Assembly (NCBI GenBank): GCA_028456385.1
Contig: JALNQF010000377.1
Span: forward strand, 1-38,125
Reading direction: 5' to 3'
Length of the DNA stretch: 38,125 nucleotides
From: Ophiosphaerella korrae
Taxonomy: Eukaryota > Ascomycota > Dothideomycetes > Pleosporales > Phaeosphaeriaceae
The notes under the pieces are model-generated. The model searched no databases. It was not told the origin of the DNA and worked only from the letters and a program-made list of their open reading frames with translations. Below, one piece after another: positions 24,131 through 36,041 of the stretch; positions within the stretch are counted from its first letter, which is position 1; each line of letters starts with the position of its first letter. A program made the translations under genes and the position numbers.

Positions 24131-24579
24131 TATTATAGTTGTAATAGAAGAAAACTAAGTAGAACTAATTAGCTCTACGTTAGAAGATAACAATATATAC
24201 AACTAAGAGTATAATAAACCTAATTAGGAAGTTAATTATAATAGGGACACGTAATAACTTTATAACTTTATAAAGCTTAGCACCTATAAAGCTATAAAGC
24301 TAGAAGTTAGTAAACTTTATAACTTTATAAGGCTTAGTACCTATAAAGCTAAGAAGCTATAGAAATACAAGAAGTATATAGTTAGTAAGAATGCACACTA
24401 TTAGGGGAGTATTAGTAATCTAATCTCTAACCTAGAACGCTAATACTTAATAGTGCCTACATATTAACTATTATTTATAGTTATTACTTAATTAATATAT
24501 AAGCTTTTATTATTATCTCCTAATCTACTAATACTTTTTAAGATAGGCTACTGTAGTCGATAATAGATAGCCTTTTACA
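24131..24579 (+). repeat. 5' LTR of element 2 (449 bp)
   Basis: The repeat starts tattatagttgtaatag and ends ccttttaca. An internal duplication centred on aactttataactttataargcttagyacctataaagct occurs twice, about 24257-24300 and 24313-24350; it occupies the same part of the LTR as the unrelated duplication in element 1. The shared family core ctattaggggagtattagtaatctaat lies near 24400 and retains an atgcacac stretch with surviving TpG and CpA. Confidence 0.95.
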
Positions 24580-24641
24580 CCTTACTAATTTAGTTATTAG
24601 GAGAAGTAAAGCGTAAGTAGTGTATAGTCTAAGCTAACACG
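24580..24641 (+). other. Element 2 leader with candidate primer-binding region
   Basis: Sixty-two bases between the LTR and the presumed gag start, closely matching the leader of element 1. The stretch tagttattaggag (24591-24603) would become a tggttatcaggag-like sequence if RIP changes were undone, a possible but unproven primer-binding site. Confidence 0.4.
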
Positions 24642-27600
24642 ATAGTAGAAAGTTTAACTAAAAAAGGAGTTAAGGCACCTATAAGTAGCTACAAGTTAGA
24701 CGATACTATATAGAAAGTACTTAAAGATTACCTAAACAACTTAATCTTAGAAAAAAAAGATATAAAGATAGTAATCGACGCCTTAGAGACCTAAAATAAG
24801 GAATTATAAGACTACGTAAAATAAAACAAAGTATAAATTAAAGCTATTATAGAGGGATAAAACTAGATAGAATAAATTACCTAAAGACTAGAAATAAGTA
24901 TAACAAAGAAACTACCTAAGATACCTATACTTAAGAAATATAATAGAATACAAGAAGAACTAAAACCCTTTATAGTAGTAGTATAACTTTAGATTAATAT
25001 ATAAGTACTATATTTTAATAGAGAAGATAAAATATTAATATATATAAGAATACACCTTAAAGGAAATATAATAAAATAGTTTAAACCTTACTAGATAGAT
25101 TATATAACACACGCCCTAGAAATATAGAAAGATAAAACAAGAGCTATCTTTAGAAGTTATAAATACTTTACTAAACAAATAAGAGTAATATTTAGAGATA
25201 TATATTTTACCTAACAAGCTAAAGAAAAACTCAAGAAGCTTACGTAATAGAAGAGTATTCTTAAATACGTAGCGTAATTCAAACAACTATTATAGAATAT
25301 AGAATAGAAAAAGGTATCTTTAATGTTACGATTTAAACAAGAACTAAATTTAAAAATCTAAGACAAAATAATTTATATAGAAAAGCTAAAAATACTAAAA
25401 GCCCTAAAATAATAGGTAATATAAATCGATAAGAATCTTTAAGAATAGAAAAAGAATAAGTATAGAGGATAACCTAGAAACTAAGATATAAGGGACCCTA
25501 TAATCCTTAACGCTAACAAAGATAGAAAGAAAAAGAAGAATAAAGACTTTACGTACTTTAACTATAGTAAGAAAAGATACTATATAAAAGATTATTAGTT
25601 AAAAAAGAAAGATATAGTATATTATAAATATAAAAAACTAGGACACTTTATAAAAGACTATAGAAGCAAGTATCTTAAGAAAGAAAAAGAAGCCTAGTTA
25701 AAAATAACTAAGGGCAAGAAGGAAGTACTAAAAATACAAGCTAAACCTTAAGAGAAAGTAGCTAGGAATAGAGTAATATAATACGTAATACTTAATTAGA
25801 CCTTTTATTATAATAATAACTACTATATATACCTTTTTAGTAAGTAAAGTGTAAGATAGTTCTTATAGAAAAATAGTGTAGTAGTAATAAAAGAAAAATA
25901 AATAAAAGTATAGTTAAAAGAGATTACCTATATAATAGACCTACTAATAGAAGACTTAGAAAGGGAAGAGCTCTAGACCCTATTAATCTACGCTAAAAGA
26001 TAGGTAGAAGATAAGAAGACTACTATAGTTACCTATAAAGAACTATAAAGTAATAAGAAAAAAGTTAATATAAGAGGTATAAAGTATACCTAGTTAGATA
26101 TATATAGTTATAATAGCTATATAACAATAGATATAGTAGAATAAAGTTAAGTATAGTAATTTATTTAGAAATACTTACTAGTTATAAGTATAGAGGAAGC
26201 GTATAAAGACTAGAAAGAACGTAATCCTAAGGATATAAAGTTTATACTATTTTAATAATAGATAAAGTAGTATATAGTTATAGTAGAAAGAATAACTATA
26301 TAAAGAGAGTAGTAATACCTTATAAAAGAAACGTAATAGATTAATAAAGTTAATATACTAAGGATACTAGTAGTGTATTACGTCCTAATAGAAGAAAAAC
26401 CTAGTAAAGACAAATATTAGAAAGGAGACAACAAAATAATAGATTAGGAATATCTAGTATATTTTAAAGTATTATAGTTATTATACCTAAACAAGAATTA
26501 TACTATATATAAAGATACTAAAGAGTATAATTATATATAGCTAGTAAGATAAAAAGGCTATAATTATACAAGAGTAATTCTAGTAGAAGATATTATAAGA
26601 TAAGAAATAATATTAGAAGAAGGTTATATAGTAATTAGTCTAGGACTAAAGCTATCTAAGAAATACGTCCTAAGAGGACTATAGTACAAATACACGTATA
26701 ATAAATATCTAAAACATAAAGAATATAAACTTAAAGTAGGATAATAGACTTAAAAGAATAGATAATTTACAAAATTACATAAGTAAGAATAACTAGAAGG
26801 TATAAGAGGCTTATATATTATAAAAACAGGTACCTTTTAAAAGAAAAAGGTATAAGTTATAATTAATAGTAGAGCTATACAAAACTTTATATTAAAGAAG
26901 TTCGTAGAAAACTAAGGAATACGTTATATAAAAAAGAAATACTCTTAACAACTACGTATAATTAAAGGAAAACTATTCTAAGAAATTATAAAGTTTAAGA
27001 TAGTACTCTCTATACTAGAACTAAAAGAGTTAAAGATTAAAAACATAGTTATAGATATAATAATAATTAATAACAAATAAGATATAATCCTAGAGATACT
27101 ATAGTTATAGATAGCTAACCTAAGAATTAACTAGAGAATAAGAAAAATTATATACCCTAAATAAGATATATTAAAAGCTAATATAGAAATATATAAAGAC
27201 TATCTTCTAGATTATTAGCTATAGGACTTAATAATAGACTTAGAAGAAGAAAAAGACGTAGGTTAGAACCTATTCTATAGAAAAACTAAAGAGGAGTCTA
27301 AAATTAAGTAAGTATTTATTAAAAATATAATAAAGAAAGGATAGATATAAGAATCTAAATCTTTACTAGTATATAGACTTATATTTATAGACAAGAAAAG
27401 AATAGATAATAAGAGACTTTACGTAGACTTTAGAAAAACAAACGCAATTATAAACAAGAACTAATACCCCTTACTATAGATAGATAAAATACAAGATAAA
27501 CTATAAAGAGTAAAGATCTTTATAAAGTTAGATATCTAGAACGCCTACTACTAGATTAGAATTAAGAAAAGTAATAAGTAGAAAATAATATTTAGAATAT

Positions 27601-30020
27601 AGTATAGACTATTTAAATACATAGTTATAGTCTTTAGATTAATAAATATACTAGTAGTATTTTAAGAAAGAATTAATATATTACTAAGAGAGTACTTAGA
27701 CGTATTTATATTTATATACCTAGACAATATCCTTATATTCTTAGAAATAGAGAATAAATACGTATAATATATATATAAATTACTAGAAAGATTAGGAAAA
27801 TATAAGATATTTCTTAAAATAAGAAAATGTAAGTTCTATATAAAAGAAATAGATTTCCTTAGATTTATTATTAAACTAGGAAAAATAAAGATTAACCTAA
27901 ATAAGATTAAGATATTCTAGAAATAGCTAATACTAAAAAACCTACAAGGAGTATAATAATTTTATAGACTAGCTAACTTTTATAGAAAGTTAATAGTAAA
28001 ATAGTCTAAAGATATAGAACTATTAATAAAACGTATAAAAAAAGATATACTATTTAGATAGACTTAGGAGTACAAAGAAGTAGTTAACTAGATTAAAGAA
28101 AAATTTATAGAAAACCTAGTTATTAGAATATATAACTAAGACTTACTAGTAATAGTAAAAATAGATATATCTAATTTAGTCTATAGTATAGCACTAATAC
28201 TAGAAGATGTAAAAACTAAGTAAGAATACTTAGTTTAATATTTCTCTTAGAAGATAAAGCTAGTAGAGCTTAACTACCTAATTTATAATAAAGAAATACT
28301 AGTAATCTATAAAGTATTTAAATAATAGAGAGTATACTTATAAAGAGTAAAGTATAAGATAAAAGTCTATTCTAACTATTAAAATCTTATAAGATTTATA
28401 ATAAATAAAGATCTATTACAACGCTATACTAGATAGTAGGAATTCCTATTAATATTTGAATTTAAAATTATATATACAAAAGGAAAAGATAACTAGTTAG
28501 TAGATACTCTAAGTAAAAGACTAGATTTATAAGAAGAAGTAAATATAACTAGTATAGTTCTAATTAAGAATAAAGAAAGAAACTTAGTACTAAATAAACT
28601 TAAGATAGCTATAATACTTAAAAGAAAAAGTAGTAAGCTAGATAAATAGATTTAGAAAGAGATAGAAAAAGCTTCTAAGGAAATAAAAAAACTAGAAATC
28701 TAAGATAGATTTATAAAGGCCTATAGAAGAATATACATTCTAAGAAAAATCTAAAGAGAATTTATATAAAAATTCTATAAACTACTAGTATATAGATACT
28801 AAGGAATTAAAAAAATACTAAATAGGTTTTTAAGAGACTACTATATACTAAAAGTAAGATAACTAGTAGAAGAAGTACTATAAGATTATATAGAGTATTA
28901 TAGAAATAAGTATAATTAATATATACTATATAGAATATTATAACTAATTAAAGTACTAAAGCGCCTCTAAAAAGTTATTATAATAGACTTTATTATAAAA
29001 CTACCTAAGTTAAAAGATATAATATTAAGAGTTAAATATAATAGAATTATAATAATAGTAAATAAACTTATAAAGTACTTATACTTTAGACTATATAAAA
29101 AGAAAAGTAAGATAGAAGTTACTATAAACTAGGTTCTAGGAACTATAGTTAGCTAGTAGAGTATTCTAGATAAGATTATTATAGATAGAGATATAGAATT
29201 TATATTAAAACTATAGAGAATAATAATAGTATAATTAGGAATTAAATATATAATAATAATAGTATATTATCTATAGATAGATAAATAATTAGAACGTATA
29301 AACTAGATTGTAGAGTAGTACTTAAGATACTACCTTAACTACAACTAGAATAATTAAGTATAATTACTACCTATAGTATAGTTAGTATATAATAGCGTAA
29401 AGAATATAGTAATAGAAATACTACCTTTTTTTACAAACTATAGATTTAACCCTAACGTATAAAGAATACTAAGAAATATAAAGTCCTAGACTTTAAGAGA
29501 AGAAAACTTTATAAATAGAATAAAAGACATATATAACAAACTAAGATAAAATATAGAGTTTCTATATAATTAAATAGTAAAGTACTACAATAGAAAATAT
29601 AAAAAGGGACTCTAATTTAGAAAAAGAGAAAAAGTATAGTTACTTAGAAGAAATATAAAAAGTAAACAACCTAGCTTAAAATTAGACTACGTAAAAATAG
29701 AACTAAATAAGATTAAAAAGAAAGTTATACTAGGTATATATAAATTAAACCTACTAAATAAAATAAGGATATACCTAATATTCTACGTAGTAATACTTAA
29801 GATAGTATTATAAGAAGTAGAGCTACTAGTATACAAAGTAGATATATATAGAGAATAAGAAGATTAAGAAGTTAAAAAAATCCTAGAATACTAGTTCTAT
29901 AATAGAAGAAACTACTATTTAGTAAAATAGATAGGTATAGATAAGAAAGAGAAACTATATAAAGATATATAGGAACTAGAAAATAACTTTAACTACTCTA
30001 AGAAACTAAAAGAGTACTAA
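24642..30020 (+). pseudogene. gag-pol polyprotein of Gypsy element 2, RIP-inactivated
   Basis: One frame of about 1,793 codons starts at a codon now ATA (followed by GTA GAA AGT TTA ACT, as in element 1) and ends at TAA 30018. The first Gag zinc knuckle spans 25554-25595 with Cys/His positions turned to Tyr (TAC/TAT) at exact C-x2-C-x4-H-x4-C spacing; a second follows (KYKKLGHFIKDY-like). The protease active site is NSR at 26865-26873. Reverse transcriptase YLDN, from YLDD, is at 27717-27728. RNase H shows KLVELNYLIYNKEILVIYK. The integrase triad is D 28986, D 29184 (intact here, unlike element 1) and E 29292, again D-x65-D-x35-E. The chromodomain is at about 29870-30014. All key motifs share one frame, so inactivation is by TAA/TAG and missense transitions only. 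Confidence 0.95.
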
Positions 30021-30042
30021 AGTTAAAACCCTCTATATTACT

Positions 30043-30470
30043 TTATAGTAAGCTAAGAAAATCTATAATTCTATTAATAGATAGAGAGGTAATTAGAGCG
30101 CTAAATATAATAGGGGCTAGAGTAACCTTTACTATATCCTTAAAGTTTATCTTAGCCTCTAACGTATAAGACTATATAGACAACCTTACGTTATTATAAG
30201 CTATTAGCTTATAAAGGTAGTCTATACGCGCCTAAAGTTCTACTATCTTATAAGTAGTTTTAGAGATTAGATTACGCTAAGTTTACTCTATATTAGCTAT
30301 CTATAATAATAGTTTTACTTAAGCCCTATTAATAGCTCTCTTTATATAATTTAGAAGTAGTAGACTAAGTAATTATTAGATACTTATACTCTACAAGAAA
30401 AATACTAGAAGGAGTATACTAATACTAAACGTTAGTAGAAATACACTTACTATATACCTTACTATCTTTT
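30043..30470 (-). pseudogene. Antisense open frame in the 3' region of element 2 (about 140 codons)
   Basis: This is the counterpart of 21974-22393 in element 1, in the same position and without indels. It ends with TAA at 30045-30043 after DFLSLL. Conserved pieces are IVSVFLLTFS near the start, NYIKRAINRA, YLYKLIAYNN, and LEAKINFKDIVKVTLAPII. About seven internal TAA/TAG codons are present, consistent with Gln/Trp positions hit by RIP. As in element 1 the first third is hydrophobic and the rest more charged. I do not recognise a family. The function is unknown; an accessory protein made from the opposite strand near the 3' LTR is the simplest reading. Confidence 0.48.
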
Positions 30471-30671
30471 AATAATATAAGAAATATTAATTTAAGACTA
30501 GCGTAATATAGATAAGGAAATATTTTAACTCTATTTTAAGTAACCTATTTAGTAAGTAATACTTTATTATACTAGGAACGATAAGGTATAGAGAGTAATA
30601 AAGAACTAGAGATTAATAAAGAAATAGAATTAATAACCTTAGCTCTAGAATAGAGAAATAAAGACCTAAAT

Positions 30672-30685
30672 AGAAAGAGAGATAG
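30672..30685 (+). other. Polypurine tract of element 2
   Basis: AGAAAGAGAGATAG directly precedes the 3' LTR, at the same place as in element 1, with a single T among purines. Confidence 0.75.
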
Positions 30686-31134
30686 TATTATAGTAGTAAT
30701 AGAAGAAAACTAAATAGAACTAATTAGCCTTACGCTAGAAGATAACAATACATATAACTAGGGGGATAATAAACCTAATTAGGAAGTTAATTACAATAAG
30801 GATACGTAATAACTTTATAAATTTATAAGGCTTAGTACTTATAAAGCTATAAAGCTAGTAGTTAGTAAACTTTATAACTTTATAAGGCTTAGTACCTATA
30901 AAGCTATAAAGCTATAGAAATACAAGAAGTATATAGTTAGTAAGAATATATACTATTAGGGGAGTATTAGTAATCTAATCTCTAACCTAGAACGCTAATA
31001 CTTAATAGTACCTATATATTAACTATTGTTTATAGTTATTACTTAATTAATATATAAGCTTTTGTTATTATCTCCTAATCTACTAATACTCTCTAAGATA
31101 GGCTACTACAATTAATAATAGACAGCCTATTATA
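30686..31134 (+). repeat. 3' LTR of element 2 (449 bp)
   Basis: The repeat starts tattatagtagtaatag and ends agcctattata. It has the same length as the 5' LTR. Its TG...CA ends are mutated to TA...TA, whereas the 5' LTR keeps its ACA end, so RIP hit the two copies at different sites. The internal duplication aactttata...gcttagtac...ataaagct is present at about 30811-30905. Confidence 0.95.
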
Positions 31135-31139
31135 CTTTA
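31135..31139 (+). repeat. Target site duplication CTTTA, right copy
   Basis: Exact repeat of 24126-24130, directly after the 3' LTR of element 2. Confidence 0.95.
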
Positions 31140-31811
31140 ACTTACTTTACTTTTAAAATTAATTATACTTATTTTTATTTTATTTTACTTTACTTAATAT
31201 TTACTATTAATAGATTTTAATCTTACTCTCTCTTATAATTATAACTCTCTATTTCTTTATATCTATATTATTAATTAATATCTATTTTTTTTATATTTTA
31301 CTTATATTATAAATAACTCTATTATTTAATAAAACTTTTTTTTAAAATTATTATATATTACTATTTCTAATACTTACTTTATTTAATAATTTAATATATT
31401 TATATATATTACTACTACTTTAATTTCTAATCTCTTTAACTACTTAAACTATTATTTATCTATTTCTTTATACTTAAATACTAACTCTTTTACCTTTTTA
31501 TTTTAAATACTTTTATATAATATACTACTAATTTATACTTTTTAGTACTTTTTTACTCTATTTACTTTTTACTTATAATAAATCTTTTATAGTACTATAC
31601 TCTATAGAAACTAACTTTTCTAATTTTTATACTAATTTTTATTTCTAATTTTCTTAATTATCTTTTATAGTAATATATTTTATATATACTTTTTTATATT
31701 TTATATATACTTTTTATATTTATTCTTTATATTAATATAGACTTATTTTTACTATTATATTAATATATTTAATAACTTTTCTTACTATTACTATTACTAC
31801 TAAAATCGTTA

Positions 31812-31844
<33 letters not shown>

Positions 31845-32029
31845 GATACCTTTTTTTAATATTTTTATATTTTACATTTATTTTTTATATATTTACTATT
31901 TTACTTTTTTTACTAAATTCTTAGATATTTATTTTTTACTTTCTTTATCTTTATTATTTAAATTTTCTTTTACTTTATATCTTATATACTTTATTTTTTA
32001 CTAATTTAGATATATCTTTAATATAACTT
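31140..32029. other. Pyrimidine-rich low-complexity DNA
   Basis: Continuation of the tract interrupted by element 2: T-dominated, with recurring tttactttt, atatttatt and acttatt words and almost no G. An (AT)n run lies at 31810-31835. No gene, RNA or element boundary is visible. Confidence 0.6.
31810..31835. repeat. (TA)n microsatellite
   Basis: An uninterrupted run of alternating T and A of about 26 bases, next to a poly-T stretch. Confidence 0.9.
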
Positions 32030-33080
32030 TTTTATACTATACTCTCTTACTTTTATTTTTTATATACTTTTATATAAACTTTTACTTATTAGTTACTTTT
32101 TTATACTATAATAACTACTTTACTATTTAACTTATTTTCTTTTCTATTTTTTTCTCTAATATATAATCTAATACTAAAAATATCTAATTAATATTTATAG
32201 TATTAAGTTTTACTTTTTATTTACTTATTACTACTTTTACTTACTATATACTTACTATATAATCTTTTTTTATTCTTACTTTATTTTCTATATTATAATA
32301 ATATATATAATATAATAACTATTTTATTAACTATTTTAGTTTTAGTACTAAATTTATATATATTATAATTATTTTTATTTTATACTTCTTTATAGTCTTC
32401 TCTAGTATATATAATACTATATTTTTATCTTTTTTTTTATCTACTTTATCTACTTTAATTATATTGTATACTGTATATATCTTTACTATATTTACTTAAT
32501 ATATATTTCTTATAATAATATATTTTATTTACTTTATAGTAATCTTAATATTATTATAAAATTAGATATATAATAGTTAACTATTTTATAACTAGTTAAG
32601 AAAAAGTTAACTTTAAAACAAGTTAAAAGTAAGTTAATTATAAAAGTAATAAGATTATTTAATATAAGTTTATAAGTTAAGTTTACTATAAGTTAATTAA
32701 ATTAATTTACTTTAAGTAAATATAAAAAGATTACTAGAAGTTAATATTTTATCTATATTAGGGGGTAGAAACTACTCTATATAATATATAATATTAAGGT
32801 ATAGTCTTTATACCTAGTAATATTATAGTATAGTACTTTTATTATCTTTAAACTTTATAACTCTATAGATTAATAATATAAAAAGATATAATAAATTTAA
32901 TTAAAGATTTTAGAATTATAGAATTTTACTATAAAAGATAAGTAATTAGTATTATTATATTAAGTCTTATATAAGTAAGATAATATTAAAATATAATATT
33001 AAAGGATATTATAGACTATCTTTATAGTATTACGCTTCGTATATTATTAAATCTAATATATATATAACTTTTACTTAAAT
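32030..33080 (+). repeat. Diverged direct duplication, copy A
   Basis: This segment aligns in the same orientation with about 36150-37490. Shared blocks in order are ttttatactata...ctact, atataatctaatactaaaaat, ctactttatctactttaatt.tat.gtatact, tagtaat.ttaatattatt, and ttaatattttatctatatta. The hairpin aggtatagtctttatacct (32797-32815) comes next, followed by ttaaagattt.agaat and aagtaagataatattaaa, ending near aaatctaatatatata. From 32741 to 32815 the offset to copy B is a constant 4270. The segment that forms a 23-bp minisatellite in copy B is present here only as degenerate aagttaa-type words (32590-32750). No coding frame is seen; the nature of the repeat is unknown. Confidence 0.75.
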
Positions 33081-33636
33081 ATTTATATTTACTAAATTAT
33101 ATACTTTATTTTTACTTTTTTTTTAAATTTTAAATTTATTTATTTTTTTATTTTTTTAGTTTATACTATTTACTTTTATTTATAATACTTTACTTAATTT
33201 AATCTTTTTACTTCTTTACTTTATATTTTTCTTATTTTACTTTATTTTTTTTACTTAACTTTTTTTTTACTATACTTTTTACTAAATTTAATTTCTACTT
33301 ACTTTACTTTTAACTTACTCTATTTTATAAATATAGTTAAATATTTATTTTAAAAATTTTTTATTTTAATAAATAACTACTTTTTTTCTAATACTTTTAC
33401 TAATTTCTATATTTCTACTATTTACTATTTATTATTTCTATTTTAATATAATTTTTAATTAACTTTTTTATTTTTTACTTTTATTTATAAAATATATTTA
33501 TTTTATATTACTTATACTTTAATTTTTAATAAAATTATTATCTTCTATTAAATATACTAATTAATATAACTTAGGTTTTATTAATTAATTTTTACTATAC
33601 TTATAAATATTTTTAATATATTATCTTTTTAATATA
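33081..33636. other. Pyrimidine-rich low-complexity DNA
   Basis: T-rich sequence of repeated tttacttt, acttaattt and tttatattt words, no G-rich or coding signal. It lies between duplication copy A and the small solo LTR. Confidence 0.6.
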
Positions 33637-33641
33637 TATTA
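33637..33641 (+). repeat. Target site duplication TATTA, left copy
   Basis: TATTA precedes the small LTR and is repeated at 33876-33880. In such AT-rich DNA a chance match is possible, but the position fits the LTR ends exactly. Confidence 0.65.
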
Positions 33642-33875
33642 TATTAATAGGGCTTTGTCTACTATAGAGGCTTGTAGAGAAACTAGGATACACTAGCGTA
33701 TAGGGTTAAGTAAGGAAAAGTAAAAGGTATTTATTTATATCTTACTCTATACGTAGTAGGAGTATATATTATATATACTTAATTCTATATATAGGCTAAA
33801 AGGCCTATACGTCTTATTACCTCTAACGTCGTGTATAACAGCTTAGCTATTAGCCTAAGTTATTATATATAGACA
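33642..33875 (+). mobile_element. Small solo LTR of another family, 234 bp
   Basis: A sharply bounded island of higher GC inside T-rich DNA. It starts tattaatagggctttgtc (ancestrally TG...) and ends atatagaca (...CA), between TATTA duplications. It is unrelated in sequence to the Gypsy LTRs here and retains CpA, TpG and CpG, for example ggatacactagcg and cgtcgtgtataacag, so it is relatively young or escaped RIP because it is short. A TATA-like ttatatcttac lies near 33735. The size and TG...CA ends would suit a Copia-type LTR, but no internal region is present to prove the superfamily. Confidence 0.65.
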
Positions 33876-33880
33876 TATTA
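33876..33880 (+). repeat. Target site duplication TATTA, right copy
   Basis: Repeat of 33637-33641, directly after the ...gaca end of the small LTR. Confidence 0.65.
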
Positions 33881-35589
33881 TATATTTTTAATTTATATAC
33901 GTTACTTTTTTTATTTTTTTCTATTATATATATACTAAATATACTATACTATTACTTTTTATTATACTTTTATTAACTCTAGCTATTTTTACTATAAATA
34001 TTTTATATATATATATATATTTTTACTTAATTTATTTTACTTTTAACTATAATTATACTTATATTTTTATAATTTTTCTTTTTTTAATTAATATTTAATA
34101 TACTTACTTTCTCTATTATATTAAGTATACTTACTCTTTAACTAACTTGTATTATTTTTACTCTTAATTATTTTTATATTTATACTTAACTTAGTTTACT
34201 TTTCTAACTTATTATATTTCTATTTACTTTAATCTTCTTCTTTTCTTTTTATTTATATTACTTCTATCTACTTTAAATCTAATTTTTTTTTACTCTTATT
34301 ATCTTTTTACTTTAATATTAACTCTAATTATATTAAAACTAAATTTTTTATTTTTTTTATTATTTATTATATATATATATATATATATATATAATAGTTA
34401 TTTAACTTTTTATATTATATTTTAATTTTTTTTTTTTATATTTATTCGATTTATATTTCTATTTTACTTAACTTTTTCGTATTTACTATTTTTATATTTA
34501 TACTTAACTTATCTTTTATATAATATTAATAATACTTAAATTTATACTTAAATTTTTAAATTTTTAATATATATTATACTTATATTTATACTAACCTTAT
34601 ATACTTTTTAATATCTTTAATACTTTTATATACTTTTAACTTACTTTGCTTTTAATATTTATTATACTTATATTTCTACTTAATTTATTTTCTTCTAATA
34701 TCTCTTATACTTATATATATATTTAACTTTTTTTATATTTTATATACTTTTTAATTTCTATATATTAAATATTTATTATACTTTTTACTACTTTTAACTA
34801 ACTTTTTTATTTATATTTATTATTTTTATATCTTTTTTTATTTTACTTTACTTTATATTTATTTTAATTAATTTTACTTATAATATTTATTATACTCTAA
34901 TTTCTTTATTTTTTTATCTTAAAATTGTTAATTTAAATTTATTTTCTTATATTTTTCTAATATTCTATCTAACTATATAATTTATTAATTTTTTTTTACT
35001 AAATTATTATGCTTAACTATTTTTAATACTTACTTTTTTTTTAAGTACTTTAATATACTTATCTACTTTTTTACTTTTTTAATCTTTAATCTCCTTAACT
35101 ATATTAACTCTTTTTTATATATTTTTTTATTTCTAAATACTAACTCTATTACTATTTTACTTTTAATACTTTTATATAATTATCTACTATTTTAAACTTT
35201 ATAATAGTTTTAACTTATTATAAATTTCTTATCGTACTTTAAAATATACAAAATAACTAACCTAATTGTTAAACTAAATTTATTTATTAATTTTTTTCTT
35301 TTTTTTTTTCTTTTTTTTTTACTACTACTCCTATATATTTTATTTAATATCTATATTAATTACTTATATATATATTTTATTTTAATTTATTTACTTTATA
35401 AACTACGTATATATATACTTAATATTAATATATACTAGAAGCTTTATTTCTTTTACTTTTACTACTTTAGTACTTCTTACTTTTCTTTTTATTTTACTAC
35501 TACTATATCTCTTTCTTTTTTATTTCTTTTATATTTATTTTTTCTTTAGATATTTCTTATTTTTTATTTCTTTATATATTTTTAATATT
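33881..35589. other. Pyrimidine-rich DNA with recurring phrase
   Basis: About 1.7 kb of T-rich DNA. A recurring phrase close to taatatttattatacttatatttctacttaactta appears in diverged form near 34040, 34150, 34490, 34660 and 34770, and also near 23935-24030, suggesting a decayed tandem or dispersed repeat. An (AT)n run is at 34368-34393. No gene or RNA is recognised. Confidence 0.55.
34368..34393. repeat. (TA)n microsatellite
   Basis: About 26 bases of uninterrupted alternating T and A within the pyrimidine-rich tract. Confidence 0.9.
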
Positions 35590-36041
35590 ATATAACTCTA
35601 AGTTATTATTTACTTAAAGCTTTAAAAGAAGTATAAGTAAATTAAAAAGTAATAAATAAGGTATATATTATAATTATAAGATAAACTCTAAATATTAAAT
35701 AATTTTTAATAGAAGAAATAAATATATTATTATATATTATTTGAAATTAGATTACTAATACTATCTTAATAATATATATCGTTTAATCTATAGAGTTATA
35801 CTATTCTATTATTTTAATTATTTAATATTATCTTAGTAGCTATAGATTATAGATTATTAATCTTTTAATTTATAGTATTTCTAAAACTATATACTTTATA
35901 AATCCAAAGATTAATTTTTATATATTCTAGTTATATATTATTTTTTAAATTAAGTTTTTACTTTACTTATTTTATACTTTTTTAGTACTTTAGATAAAAC
36001 TAATTAGATTTATCTTAATTTCTCTTCTTATAGCTATAATA
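35590..36041 (-). mobile_element. Old Gypsy LTR on the minus strand, about 450 bp
   Basis: Read on the minus strand this matches the Gypsy LTR family. The block gaaattagattactaatactatcttaataat (35745-35775) is the complement of the conserved LTR core, and the right end ctcttcttatagctataata is the complement of the palindromic LTR start of element 1 (TGTTATAGCTATAACAAG), mutated. The left end is less certain; tataactctaagttatt parallels the minus-strand LTR at 5414. CpA and TpG are nearly absent, so it is an old copy. I could not settle a target duplication; ttata and attat are possible on both sides. No internal element adjoins it. Confidence 0.7.

Larger units (their letters stand above)
24131..31134 (+). 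mobile_element. Full-length Gypsy/chromovirus retrotransposon, element 2 (7004 bp), RIP-inactivated
   Basis: This is a complete LTR retrotransposon with two 449-bp LTRs and the target duplication CTTTA. It is collinear with element 1: same leader, same gag-pol frame without indels between its motifs, same polypurine tract position, same antisense frame before the 3' LTR. Its LTRs differ from those of element 1 in the first half, so the two are related subfamilies rather than recent copies. CpA and TpG are scarcer than in element 1, indicating more RIP. It was inserted into the pyrimidine-rich tract that surrounds it. Confidence 0.95.
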
